DNA from: Istiophorus platypterus
Lineage: Eukaryota; Chordata; Actinopteri; Istiophoriformes; Istiophoridae
Reading direction: 5' to 3'
Length of the DNA: 64,000 bases
Assembly: GCA_016859345.1 (NCBI GenBank)
Contig: CM029114.1
Location: forward strand, 13,375,001-13,439,000
The notes beneath the pieces were generated by a model. The model was not told the DNA's origin and did not search any database. It was given only the letters and a program-made list of their open reading frames with translations. Made by a program: the position numbers and the translations under genes. The number at the start of each line of letters is the position of its first letter. Position 1 is the stretch's first letter. Positions 1 through 11,790 of the stretch are shown in pieces.

Positions 1-124
1 CTCTGGTTCTCTTTGTCACACACTCCTTACACACTGTGCTCCCCCTCCCTCTCCCCATCTCACTCACACACTCACACACACTCAGTGTCTGTCTCTGTCA
101 CGCACACTCTCTCCCCCTCCCATC

Positions 125-162
<38 letters not shown>

Positions 163-273
163 CCTCCTCCTTCTTTCGCTCTAGCACAAACACACACATG
201 CAGAAACACACACACACACACACACAGTTACACACCACTCCCCAACCCCCCTCACACACACCACTCCCCCTCC

Positions 274-324
<51 letters not shown>

Positions 325-461
325 CTGCTCCTTTCTCTCTCACGCTCTCTCCCCCTCCCTGTGTGTGTGTGTGTGTGTGTCTTTCTCTCGCACAGCCACA
401 CACACTCGCACGCGCACACTACATAGGCGCGAGAGCGCGCACTTACAGAGACACACACATA

Positions 462-495
<34 letters not shown>

Positions 496-500
496 GAGAG
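1..500. repeat. CA/GT and CT microsatellite mosaic
   Basis: Several (CA)n runs (about 128-160, 205-228, 283-322, 463-494) and one (GT)n run (about 360-381) alternate with C/T-rich spacers. Open frames here encode only Thr-His or Cys-Val alternation and are repeat artefacts. If the minus-strand exon at 1240-1334 is real, this block lies in its first intron. The composition resembles the block at 8.87-10.4 kb. Confidence 0.95.
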
Positions 501-1239
501 AAAGCTCTGACAGTATATTAATCCCAACATTTTTATAACTTTGTGTGATCGAACAGCCGCATCGAGGTACCGGTTATGTTCCAGAAAACTTTTGTTATTT
601 ACAGTTTATGACACAACTTATTGTTAATAAACTCCAGCTTTTCGGGTTCACACTAAAAAGAAAAAAAAAAGAAAAAGTATCAATTGAAGGTGATTGACGT
701 GGTTTTTGCCTTAGAAATAGCGCGTGTTCGTTAAATCCGCCGTCGCTCGTCCTCCCAGAAAACAAAAACACAGATTCAATAAGCGAACACGGTGTCAGCC
801 GCACACACGCACGCACACGCACACACGCACACACACACACACGTGTACACAAAAGCCAGCTCGCGCGCCCGCGCGCGCGCACGCACGCACCTCTCCGGAG
901 CCGCTTCGTAAGGTGGAATTAACGATTAAAAAACGAGGCGTCGCGAAGCGGACGAGCGACTTTTTCCCCCCGCATCGCTTCTCCCCGCCGCACTTTCCGC
1001 TCCCGGATAAAACTTGACCATCGACGTGTGTTTACAACTTCAGCCGCATCAAACACAACCCCTCTCACACACACACACACACACGCGCGCACACACCCAC
1101 CAGACTCCGGCTGTCATTGAAGAGGCAAAAAACACTAATCGTGTCACAGTTTTGTTATTTTTTTTTTTTCTTTTGCACCGTCTCTAGTACGATCGTAATA
1201 CAATTTTTTTTTGTTTTTTTTTTTTAATGACCGCCTCAC
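501..1239. other. Non-coding GC-rich flank with alternating purine-pyrimidine tracts
   Basis: No coding exon is seen. The stretch holds a CA/CG alternating tract at about 801-843, a CG-alternating tract at about 861-890, a (CA)n/(CG)n run at about 1066-1096, and poly-T runs at 1151-1170 and 1206-1225. CpG density is high from about 700 onward, so this is probably the downstream side of the CpG island centred on the exon at 1240-1334. Confidence 0.7.
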
Positions 1240-1334
1240 CCCCGCAGCGGCGGCGCCGGCTTGACGCCCTCGGCGTCGCTGTCGAGCCTGTGTGGGTCCC
1301 GGTAGTCGAAGAGCGATCGTACCGTCTCCGCCAT
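1240..1334 (-). CDS. Probable first coding exon of an unrecognised gene (rest lies left of the window)
   Basis: An ATG at 1334-1332 in a good context (AACATGGCG) opens 31 complete codons plus two bases, beginning MAETVRSLFDYRDPHRLDSD and running into an Ala/Pro-rich tail. It ends at a donor-like GGG|GTGAGG at 1240/1239; reading on without splicing meets a TGA at once. The exon sits in a CpG-rich block, as expected for a vertebrate promoter and first exon. I do not recognise the protein, and the remaining exons would lie to the left. A chance open stretch in GC-rich DNA is the main alternative; the start context together with the well-placed donor argue for a real exon. Confidence 0.5.
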
Positions 1335-1700
1335 GTTTCGCACGCCGGCGGTTGCTGCTGTTGCTGCGGCCGCGCGGCTCAGCCTCTCGCTCTCCTCTGC
1401 GGACTCTCCGCCGGGCTCGCACCAAGGTTATTCCAGCCGCTCCCACCGAGGCGCGGGCGGAGGGGGGGGGGGGGTTTGCGCGAAGCGAGACGGCCGCGAA
1501 GCGAGGCGGCCGTCGCGTCCTCCGGGTCGGTAAAATAACAAAAACGCAAAAAAAAAAAAAAACCACGGAGGGGAGCGTGGTTTTCGTGGCGTGTTTGAAC
1601 GGGGACCGAGGCGACGGTGTCGGCGATCGAGCCGGGGATGACTTTTAATGAACGGCGCGATCGCGGCCACCCCTGCGAGGAGGAATGGACGCGCTCGCAA
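1335..1700 (-). promoter_or_regulatory. CpG-rich promoter region
   Basis: This GC- and CpG-rich block, with a G-run at about 1459-1473 and several GGGCGG/CGCGAAG-type elements, lies immediately upstream of the putative minus-strand ATG at 1334. It is interrupted by poly-A tracts at about 1548-1561 and 1708-1735. No TATA box was seen. Its role is inferred from composition and position only. Confidence 0.5.
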
Positions 1701-1735
1701 AGCAAGATGAAAAAAAAAAAAAAAAAAAAAAAAAA

Positions 1736-3308
1736 GTAGCTGGTTTCTGAGAAGAGCGATTAGCTCGTTGACTGAGACGTGAAATATTAGAATAAAACAG
1801 ACGAGGAGACGATGAACACGCAGGGAAGTCAGTAGTTTCAAAAAGTTTCGGACAGAAGGAACCTTTGAGATTTGGCCGGTGGGGAAATCTCCAGTCCCGT
1901 TCGCCAACACGCATGCACACCTCGCCGTTCTATCAACAGGTTAACGCATCCTTAAGTCAGATGTGTGATCGCGTCCTTCAGTCTGATTCATGATTCATCT
2001 CTGTTTTCCGTTGTTTCTTTTCAGCCCAACTCTTTAATTAAATCACTAACTTCTGCTGCTGTTAAAACGTGTAAATGAGATACGACCGTCTTCCACCTTT
2101 AAATCCAAACGTCACCTATTGCTAGTTTAGAAATTAAAAATTGCAGTTTCCGGAGTAGAGAACGTGCCCAGTATGATCCGCAGCTGTATTTGAGCGTATA
2201 TCTGTTTTTGCATTAGTGAGAATGGCAAATTTGGGAACTGTCCTTTGATAAACTTTTGTCAGCAATTTGTCACCTAATCGAAATACGTGGAATGTATATT
2301 TGAAAAAAAAAAAAGAATAGAGATGATGTTAACAAACTGACCCTTTTAGCTGGTGAGTTAGTTGAGAGATTAAATGACCAAAAAAGAAAGTGTCACACCA
2401 TTGCAATACACTATGACAATAGTTTCATGAACATTTCATTAAAAAAGATTTTAGTAATTACATCTATATTTAATCATATGTTAATTTTGTTATTTTTCTG
2501 TTTTGAACCCGTTAGATTCAGTAAATCTTATACCACAGTCCTTGTGGCTATAATTAATATGGTATGTGTGGAAAACATTAATTAGAAAAAAAAATGAGGA
2601 GCTGAGGAAAGCAGACTAAGACTGACACTGATTAGTCACTTCCTTTCACCTAATTTACGCACATTTGGCGTTTCAAGCCCTCACAATTTCTGGACTAGGT
2701 TTTAAGCATGAAAATTACTGGGTAATACATAATATACTAGTTTTACTCTGCCCACAAGAACAATTATAGAGGCAATGCTCCGATATAAAACAGTACAAGT
2801 CAGTCATCTGACTCATTATGACAGCCATGTAACCAAAGAGGGAAGCTTACATTTTAATGATAATTTCTCATGAAATCCTTTTTTTGCACTGTTATTAAAA
2901 TACCACCAATTTCAAGTATCATGAACTCAAATGAAATAAGGTGTAAAATGTGAACAACCTTTTTTAAACATGATTCACACACACAGCAACACGTTTCCGT
3001 GCTCTATCACCCAAATATGAAATCATAAAACTGACAAAAGGCTTCAGAGAGCAGAATCGCAATGTTTGAATACCTGTGTCTTGTTGACTCAAATCTATTA
3101 TTTTTACTGAAAAACTGCCTGAGAAAATAGGAAATTACTGTGTAAAATCCATAATCCAAACAGCAAACGGCAATTCTTGGTATCGGAAAAATATTGCGAG
3201 ACTGTCTATTGATATATTGTCAAATTATTTGTCCAAGGGCCCTTAGGGTGTGGTGTATTCCAATTATCAAGGTTTACACATTGCATTCAACAATAATTCT
3301 AGTTACCA
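1736..3308. other. No gene seen
   Basis: AT-rich single-copy-looking DNA without an open frame resembling a protein, a splice-site-flanked exon or an RNA gene. Only short poly-A runs stand out. Confidence 0.6.
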
Positions 3309-3570
3309 CCACCTAGGAGGTAATGTTTTCACCCATGTTTGTGTGTTTGTCTGTCTGTCTGTCTGTGTCTGTCTGCAGGTTGACGCTAAAAGTACTAGAC
3401 CAGTTTCCACCAATCTTTGTGGAGAGATGGGCAATTGGCCAGGGAAGGACTCATTAAATTTTGGAGCAGATCTGGATGACTTAATACGATTTTGAATGTT
3501 GTCCTCTGAAGTCTGGTGTGTATTGTTTGGCACTGGCCTTGGCAGAGGTCTGTGCTCTACTGTGTTTTTC
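3309..3570. repeat. Dispersed vertebrate repeat copy with TCTG tract
   Basis: The block starts near AGGAGGTAATGTTTTCACCC, passes through a (GTCT)n tract, then a segment with TTTCCACCAATCTTTGTGGA and ATTAAATTTTGGAGCAGAT, and ends near CCTTGGCAGAGGTCTGTGCT. I recognise this order of motifs from a repeat seen many times in fish and other vertebrate genomes, but not its family name. The 81-codon open frame across it is incidental. Confidence 0.7.
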
Positions 3571-4569
3571 TCATTATTAGTGTTATTAACAAAATATTAA
3601 CAAAAATTAACAAAATATAAAAAGTCTTTCCCAACTGTACAGTATTCCTCTAAAACAAATGAATGTGAAACGTGACTAAAAATAAAACTGAATTTATTTT
3701 TACATATTTTATATCCTGGAACAAACATGTCTGTTGACTTTCTTGTATCCTTTTAAAATTTTCTAGGGATATTTTAGACTCAGGCCTATAACTTAACAGC
3801 CTCAAAAATGCATCAGGTAACACATTTGTCTTCTCAAAAAAGGAATTAATAGTGCACCTAAAACCACACTGATGGCTCTTTTTCAAGATACAGCAACAGT
3901 GAATTATCAGTGATTTTGGATTTAAACTGCTAATGTGGTCTTAGTGACAAATGAGGAGCCATGATATAGACAAAGTAACCTGGCACAATATCAGCCCAGC
4001 ACACGCAAGTATACTGTACACTGTTGGCAAGAACACTCATCAAAATCTTCCATCAAACCTCTCAAAGTCCCATTAATAATGTATAAGGAGGGGGACTAGA
4101 AAGAAGGGATGAGACAACATATAAGGATATTACAGATTGAGATCAATAATATAAATCATGTTAGGTGTCGTCTCACTTAAGTTTTCATAGTGTCGTCTGT
4201 ATTCTGACATTAGATCTTATGAGCTGTTTGTGCCCAGCTTCTAAATTGGCAGGTTATATTGTTAGTCTGATATCATGTCAGTTGGAGTTTTGATCTAAGC
4301 TGTGAAGCCACCAATATGAAGTTAGTCCTTTCAAAAGAGTCAAATAAGTATCCTATTTGTTTAGCAAATGAAAACAATAGTTTATTCCACAACATGCACA
4401 AGTTTCCCTTGTTATTTGTGTGTTTTAGGTATTTTCCGGCTACTTTTCTAGGATATTTCATGTCCTGCTGTCAATAATTTGGTAGTAGCTATTTAATATT
4501 GGTCGGTTTTATTTCCAAGCTCCCAATAAGGTAGCTTTTTTTTCTTTTCTTTTTTTTTTTTTAACCTGA
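3571..4569. other. No gene seen
   Basis: AT-rich DNA; the short open frames show no protein-like composition and no convincing flanking splice sites. Confidence 0.6.
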
Positions 4570-4745
4570 ACCTGGCACACAGGTAAAACTCAGGGTTGAA
4601 TAGCTCATCTGGGTGCCATATTTTTTTATTTTTTTATTTTTTTCAAAACTTCATGACAATCTGGCAATTTTTGCTATTGATCAAAGTCGTGGATGAACAG
4701 ACAGACTGGCACTGTTACTGGGTCGCGACTACAGAACTATGTCAC
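4570..4745. repeat. Degenerate dispersed repeat fragment
   Basis: TCATCTGGGTGCCA, then CTTCATGACAATCTGG, then ATCAAAGTCGTGGATGAAC followed by AGACAGAC, keep the order of motifs of a repeat common in fish genomes. The copy is diverged and carries a T-rich insertion at about 4619-4643. Confidence 0.5.
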
Positions 4746-7116
4746 CCCATAGTTAGAATACTGGGCTGCGTCAATAAGGACGTGTGTAGGATACGTTTAA
4801 AAGAGGTTTAGAGGGTTTAGAAGTAAGGTTTATAAAGTTAAAAGTAGTATAGCGACTAAGCAGAAACTCTGTTAAAACAGTGACACTAGGGCGGGTCATT
4901 AAGTGTCATCAGAAAGACTGGTGCTTATGAATTACCTGGGCTTTGGCAAAATACCAAAATGATATTGGTTTCCATACTTAAATTTGAGGCAAATATATTG
5001 TACATATTTTTCTACTAAACCTTTTTTTCATTCAATAAAATGTAGAAAAACTCAATCCATCACTGTGTTATGTGGTCCGAAAGATGTCATACAATATGTA
5101 TGCCTACTGTAAATATAGACTAAAATTAGCTAAAAATGATCCAGATCCAGAAATATCTTATTAATGAGCAAGTGAACAGGCCTAAGACTATGACCAAAAA
5201 TTAAAAAAAGCCAACTTTTGACATTTGATGGTTTATATGGAAACATTTCAGTCTGTACTGAAAAAATATTCAGGTCCATGACCTGTCCCTATTTTACATC
5301 AAAATAATGTTGCTGTTACACATTAGATCTTGAACATTATCACGTCTTAAAACAGCTACTCAAGAGTCAATTCAACCCAGTCATGTATATAAAATAAAAT
5401 TTGCTGTTTCTCCAAACTCCCAAATGCCAGTGACAGCTATTAAAACTAGTCACTGTACATATAAAATGATGCATGAATAGGCAACTGAGCCACCTATTTC
5501 TTGTGCCAAATATATTAGGAAATATCTTCGCGGGATAGTAATGGAGAAATTCTGAGATTGTTGCCATGTTTGTGTCAGGTTTATGTGTTAATGGATAAGA
5601 GAAACATCAAAATCTATGTTCCAGCCTATTTGAAAAAACAGCCGTCTCAAAATAATTTATCCATGGCTATTGCTAGACAACAATAAGCAGAGATAATAGT
5701 GGCATGGCTTTAACAGGATGTTGTAAAATCTAACATTATCATGAAAAACAACATACAGTCCACGTATTTGGACTGATGCCTTGCTGTCAAATCGAACTAC
5801 CTATGCATGCTTTGAGGCCAAAGCATGACCCATTGTAGTTCACCTGGTGCAACAACACGTCCATGGAGGACATATTCTGCATACATTAAATTGTTGTTTA
5901 TTGATTAAATTTAAGCTTTTAATGAACTGGTCACAAAGCTGGTTGATGTGGAATCTAACACTGAATCCCAAACTGATGGACACCCAGCAGACACGGGTGA
6001 GTACCTGCAAATACGGTGGTGTTCTCATTACTGATGTCCATTTTAATAGGCACTTTAAACACAGAACTGTAAGGAACTCTGTCATACTTCTGGTTATTTG
6101 GTTTGGTAAGAAGGGGGATTATTTCAGGTATCCAGTGACCCAGAAATTAAAGGCCAGTTCATTTTGTGGATAGACTGGAGCCTTTCCAAGCCTTGGATTG
6201 ACATGTAACTCTCATGAATCATCAGTACAAAAGATGAGCTACTGTGTTGGAAAACATCCTTCTAAAAAAAGCAATAGTAACAAGCCAGTTTTCACAAAAT
6301 TCTAAGGAAAATTTTTGAAAGAAACATGCAGTTAATAAGTCCAAAATTTTATTTTGATAATTGCCAAGGGAGAGGGGGAGATAAAGATAATACGCTGTGG
6401 AAACTTGATACTAATGTATATTCAGCAGTTAGAATCAGGTCATTTTGGATTCTGGGTCAATTTTGGATAAATATGGAGCACTGTTTTCTTCCCATTTGTA
6501 AAAACAAAGCATTTGGAATTTACTACTGCTCTGTATGGCCTATTATCCATAGCAACAGTAGCTCAGTCTCATGGCTATTCCAGTATTTATTCATAAACAA
6601 TAGCTGACGAATAAACTTTCAGTTTGTTTCTGATTACTCAGAAATTCGACTTTAGTTTTGATTTTTCCAACTTTAAAAAAATCTTTGCTTTAACACAAAT
6701 GTATTTATTTATCCAGGAGACTCCTGTATTTTCATCTTGAGGAACGATTAGGTAACATTTTTTTAAAAAGATCTAATATGGGACTTTAGAGTGGTATACT
6801 TCCAAAAACTGGCAGCTCTGCCTACTTTGCAACTCCATGGGGCTACATCACAACTATTTTAGAAATGTACTATAGCTATAACAATAGAAATATGAAATCC
6901 CGGGAAAATTACATTAATATATTATTAACGTATATTATAATACATTATAATGTATTATATAATGATCACTGCCATCACATGGGCAAACAAAAAGCATCCT
7001 CTGTGCAATTTGTTAGACTGTTTAATGAGCATATTAGACAACACATGGTGCTGAAACAAGGTATAATAAAGTTCTCAGATGAATTATGTCAGATCAGCAA
7101 TTTTACTGCAAAGTTT
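4746..7116. other. No gene seen
   Basis: AT-rich intergenic DNA. Short open frames, such as those near 5.85-6.17 kb and 6.33-6.61 kb, have no recognisable domain. Confidence 0.6.
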
Positions 7117-7153
7117 GCAGATACAACCCTGATGATGTCAGGGTTGTATCTGC
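7117..7153. repeat. Perfect inverted repeat (16-bp arms, 5-base loop)
   Basis: The left arm GCAGATACAACCCTGA (7117-7132) and the right arm TCAGGGTTGTATCTGC (7138-7153) are exact reverse complements around a 5-base loop. A transcript of either strand could form a hairpin. Nothing nearby shows whether it is a foldback transposon remnant, a small RNA precursor or chance. Confidence 0.9.
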
Positions 7154-7737
7154 CTACATTACAAACTAGAGGTGTGGGGTTTGAAAAAAATTCTGGAGGC
7201 AGAGGGGGGGTCTACTGAAAAATGCTGTTCGACTTACATTTGGTTTTTGAAACCGGTGTACTCGGAGTTTCACCTATAGAAGTGTTTCCAAATGACGTTA
7301 TCAGAGAGATGTGTAACAAACCAGAATCACTGAGAGATTATGAAGTCAACATGAGGAGTTTTTTGCACCTTAAACTTCACGAATCACAAAAGTAATGCGT
7401 AGGAATTGTTCTTTATCCCAAGAAGGAATCCTCACAGTTAGCTCAGAGCACATAATTACCTGTTAGCTCCAGAGATCTGTTTAGAGCCAGAGATTTTATA
7501 TGGTGCTGGAGGGTGATGGACAGTTTCATGCAGAAGCTGGCAAGGAAGAAATACTTAAAAGTTTTAAGGTAAGACATCTCACACTGTCACAGAGAGTTTA
7601 TGGCTGTTTATTGAATTGCACGAATATTTGCCAGGCTCTGCGATTAGTGCCCTGGTGATCAGTCTGACATGGGTTAGAGTTCCAGGGTGACAGCAGTGGA
7701 AACCAGTGGCTTGGGATGAAAAATGCATTATGTCCGG
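7154..7737. other. No gene seen
   Basis: AT-rich non-coding DNA between the hairpin and the first copy of the inverted repeat pair. Confidence 0.55.
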
Positions 7738-7920
7738 AACATTGCTGGGATCATTTGTCTGTTAAAGTACTAGCTTTCTGACTTTCAAACATACTACAGG
7801 CCTCCATTGACTCCGCTGACTCTGTTCACTCTAGACAGGACTCACTGTAAATGTGGTAAGCAACGCTAACTTGATATTTGGCATCTTTGGCATTTGGGAT
7901 ACTAGACTTGGCAGTGTACC
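7738..7920 (+). repeat. Dispersed repeat, copy A of an inverted pair
   Basis: Runs from near AACATTGCTGGG through TTTCAAACATACTACAGGC, GACTCTGTTCAC and CAGGACTCACTGTAAATG to GACTTGGCAGTGTA. The same motifs in the same order occur on the opposite strand at 11634-11790, allowing for small insertions here (an extra GACTCCGCT and a duplicated GGCATCTTT/GGCATTTGG segment). It is most likely a fragment of an interspersed DNA element. Confidence 0.8.
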
Positions 7921-8865
7921 AATTAAGTATTATTATCATGATCATTCATAATCACATCCTAAATACTGAGAGAACATACACTAATAAAATATTATGGCAA
8001 TGTTGCGATCCTCAGGCAGGATATCTTGACCTGTGCTGCTCTGACTTTGGCCATTTAGTTTTTTAATCTGCAAGTGCCCCAACTTTACAGACCTTCACCT
8101 CTGGACTATACCATTCAGGGTAAGATACATGCACATTTCTCTGAAGGTTTTTTAAAGCTCCTGTTTTCATTAGCTATTTTTTTTTTTTGCACCGTTTTGA
8201 CAGAATGATAATTTTATCAGCATTAGTAGTAGGTCTTGGCTTTGATTGTAGCCAAGTTTGACAGCTGACCTAATCGAGTGATAATATCTGGACATTCCAC
8301 ATCTGTCAATTACAGCATATTACAGACCCAAGCCGTGCTACTGCCTGGGATATGTCTTTCACTGAAGCCAACAGCAGACAGACAGTTTTTTGTTTTTCTT
8401 TAACACTTTAAAAGCAAAGATGTAATACAAAGAAAAAAAAACAAACTGAACCTGTTAACCAGCACTGAGCACCCCAGTGAAGACTGCTGAAAAGCCAGCC
8501 GTTGGCTGGACCGTCAACTGTCAACCCCTGCTCCAGGCCCGATGCATATTTTTCTCTCCCTATAAGCAAAATTTAAAGGACACCTTATATTTACAGATAA
8601 TGATGAAGATCCTGAGCTGGTGAAATATGGAGCCACTTGACGAACAGTAATATACAGGTCCTGATACCCACAGGAGGATGTAACAGTCATCGAGAAGCTC
8701 AGAGATGATGCTCAGCTGAGATAAGAAAGAAGAAGGATGTGAGAGAAAATGTATGGAGATCTGGGAGCTGGTGAATGAGTTCGGTTTAATTGTAATTCTG
8801 CTCTGTTTGTGTGTGCACACTATCATGAACACTTCATCACCCGCACCAATACCCCCAATATATGT
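7921..8865. other. No gene seen
   Basis: Non-coding DNA with no supportable exon; a 90-codon minus-strand open frame at 8560-8832 shows no recognisable domain and no family resemblance. Confidence 0.55.
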
Positions 8866-9771
8866 GTGTGTGTGTGTGTGTTAGTGTGTGCATTCACGTA
8901 CACACAAACAAGCAAATACATACACACATATATGCACTCACATTCACACACAGCTACACAATCCTTACTGGAGACAAACATTGACATGCACGTGCAAGCA
9001 CTGCACATATACAGCAACACACAATTATACAGTCCTCACCAACTACACACAGATACACACACATACACACTGTTCCAATAAAGGACACACACCCTCTCCC
9101 ACAACACACACACTTACACACACAGACACACACACCACATTCATTTCCCTTTCATTCAGCACAGGCACATATTGTGCTGCTGTAACACGCACACACACGC
9201 ACACACACACATACACTCACACACACACACCATTTGCAGAGCTTGCTCCTAGCTCTCCCCGCACACACACCCCTCCCCCTCTATCTCTGTCAGACACACA
9301 CACACACATCACACACAAGCATACTCACACACACACATTACACACACAAAGTCACACAAACACACAAGTACATGCACATTCCCTCCTACGCAGGCACACA
9401 CACAGCCACACACACAGATTCCCTCTTTCCTTTCACACACGCACACACGCACACACAGACACACGCACACATCTCCCTTGTACACCCCTCCCCCACTCTT
9501 TCTCACACAGATACATACACACACACGTACATGTCCTCTCTTTCTCTCTCTCTCTTCCTTGCTCACTCATTCACTCTCTCACTCTAACACACACACACAC
9601 ACACACATATGCACACATAAATACACACACATTCCCTCTTTTGCTTTGCTTCTCTCACTCACACACACAGAGCATACACACAGGAACACACGCCTGCGCA
9701 AACATTCACATTCACACACACAAACACACTCACATACACACATTCTGTCTCCTGCTTGCTCTCTCCCCTCC

Positions 9772-9808
<37 letters not shown>

Positions 9809-10200
9809 CCTCTATCACACACACACACACACACTCACACACAGGCACACTCTCTTTCCTGCCCTCTCTCCCCTTCTCTTTTTTCATCTCTCTGTCTCTC
9901 TCAGACACACATACACCCACATGCACACAAATGCGCAAGCACACACGGACACATGCGCACAAGCACACACAGAGACACACAAACACAAAGAGACACACAC
10001 CCATTTTCTCTCTCAGTCTCTTTCTCTCTATCCCTCTAACACACACATATTTTCTGTCTCGCTCGCTGCACACACTCTCTCTCTCTCACACACACACACA
10101 CATACAGTATACACACACACACACACCTCCCCCTCTTCCACAGGCATCCTGGCTGCCACTCCTACCCTAACAACCACACACACACACACATACAAACACA

Positions 10201-10238
<38 letters not shown>

Positions 10239-10412
10239 AACACACGCACACACGCACACACACAGTCACACACATAAACACATATAAACAAACACATGCA
10301 CAAACACACTCACACACACCCTTCTAAACACACACCCCACCCCTTTTCGCTCAAACACACATCCTGTCTTTTCTTACAGTTAAACATAAACACACACACA
10401 CACAGACATAAT
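8866..10412. repeat. 1.5 kb CA-rich/CT-rich low-complexity mosaic
   Basis: Starts with (GT)n at about 8867-8890, then many short (CA)n runs broken by C/T-rich segments (CTCTCTCC-like) over about 1.5 kb, ending near 10410. The strong compositional bias removes stop codons and creates long open frames (up to 383 codons on the plus strand), but these consist almost wholly of His, Thr, Ser and Leu and are not a gene. It resembles the block at 1-500 and may be a degenerate expanded microsatellite or minisatellite. Confidence 0.9.
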
Positions 10413-11633
10413 ATCACTGCTAATATTCAAATTTAAGATATAAGCAGACATCTCTCCTCACACACATTTTTCTTGCAACAAAAGAAAATCATCCAATCCT
10501 CCAATCTTTCTCACACATCACTCATCATCAACATTTGTGAGCCAATGAGTTTTTAAGTCACACAGATACACGAGGCAATTCAAAGTATAGCCAAGATCAA
10601 TTTATTTCAACCCACCAAAACACCCTCAGGAATCCTATCAATAATAAATAAGTTTTTATACCATACCGAAGTTTCAGAAAACATAAAAGACTGTAATTAC
10701 TTTCATTTTACATTCACAATGTACCCACAGATGCTCTCTCTGAAAAGATGTGTATCCTGGTTGTCATATTGCCATATTACTGCATTTTATTCCATATATC
10801 ATCAAAAATAATAAGTGCGTTGCTTAGTGCTAGTCTATGCCTAAGTTGTTTCAAGCCCCTTTCAGACATAAAATAATATGTAAATGCTCTGCCAATTTTG
10901 CAGAATCATTAAAAAAATGGACCTTAAATTTTTTTTTTTAACTTTTACATAGTAAAACACTGTGTAAAGCCAAACTCAAGATTACAGTGTTCTTACATAT
11001 GACAAATTTGAGTACGGTGTGCAATTAATCATGAGAGTAGGAAAGATGCTGTGTGAGTACTGCACTTTGATCACAGAGGATATTTTGAAGCAGCAGATTT
11101 GGCTCAGTAGAGAGACCCCTGCAAGCTTCGTGAGCTACTTTTGTAGAAATGAGTTGGAAATTGGTCCAAAGTCGAAGTTAGAGAGTTTTCCCTCCACACT
11201 GATAACAAGATAACAAAACAGCAGAATGTTGCAGCAAACAACCCCTTGCAGTGTGCGACATCCATAACTTGGTACATTGTTGACATTGCTGCTGTAGATT
11301 AACTGATACCTTAATAAATGTTTCTGATCAATTGCTTTTTTATGTCATTTTAGGAAAAAGGCAGCAAAAGTGTTAAATTTGTTTGAGGTTCTGAAATATG
11401 CTTTTTCTGCTGTATTTGAGTCTTTAATGATAGTTTATTGAAAATATTTTTGAATTTTGTTCCTCTTTCTGATCAAAACAAGCAATTGAAATATTATGAT
11501 TTGGGTTCTGGGAAATTGTGATTTTTTTGTCACAATTATCTAACACTTTATAGGCAAAAAAAACTTTCAATTGAGAAAATAACTGGTAAGAAATTATTCT
11601 GAAAATAACTGTTAATTGCAACCCCACTACACT
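10413..11633. other. No gene seen
   Basis: AT-rich intergenic DNA. The phrase CCCCTTTCAGACAT near 10858 also occurs, inverted, near 11800, which suggests a further fragment of the same dispersed repeat family. Confidence 0.55.
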
Positions 11634-11790
11634 GCCAAGTCTCGTACCCCAGATGCCTAATATGAAGTGAGCATTTCTTATCCATTTACAGTAAGTCCTG
11701 TCCTATGTGAACAGAGTCAACGGAAGCCTGTGGTATGTTTGAAAGTCTGAAAGTCCGTGCTTTAACAGTACCCAGCAATGTTGTAGATTC
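11634..11790 (-). repeat. Dispersed repeat, copy B of an inverted pair
   Basis: On the minus strand this reads AACATTGCTGGG, TTTCAAACATACCACAGGC, GACTCTGTTCAC, CAGGACTTACTGTAAATG, GACTTGGCAGTGTA, the same order as copy A at 7738-7920. Copy B is the more compact of the two. Sequence beyond 11790 (CCCTTTCAGACATGG on the minus strand) may still belong to the element. Confidence 0.8.

Noticed and set aside
1144..1910. Several 90-160-codon open frames on both strands in the CpG island
   Set aside because: GC-rich and poly-A-biased DNA gives open frames in all phases; only the short minus-strand segment with a good start and donor is supported.
3250..3495. 81-codon plus-strand open frame
   Set aside because: It runs across a recognisable dispersed repeat with a TCTG tract.
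8888..10039. 383-codon plus-strand open frame
   Set aside because: The product is almost wholly His, Thr, Ser and Leu from CA/CT repeats; all frames in the block are similarly open.
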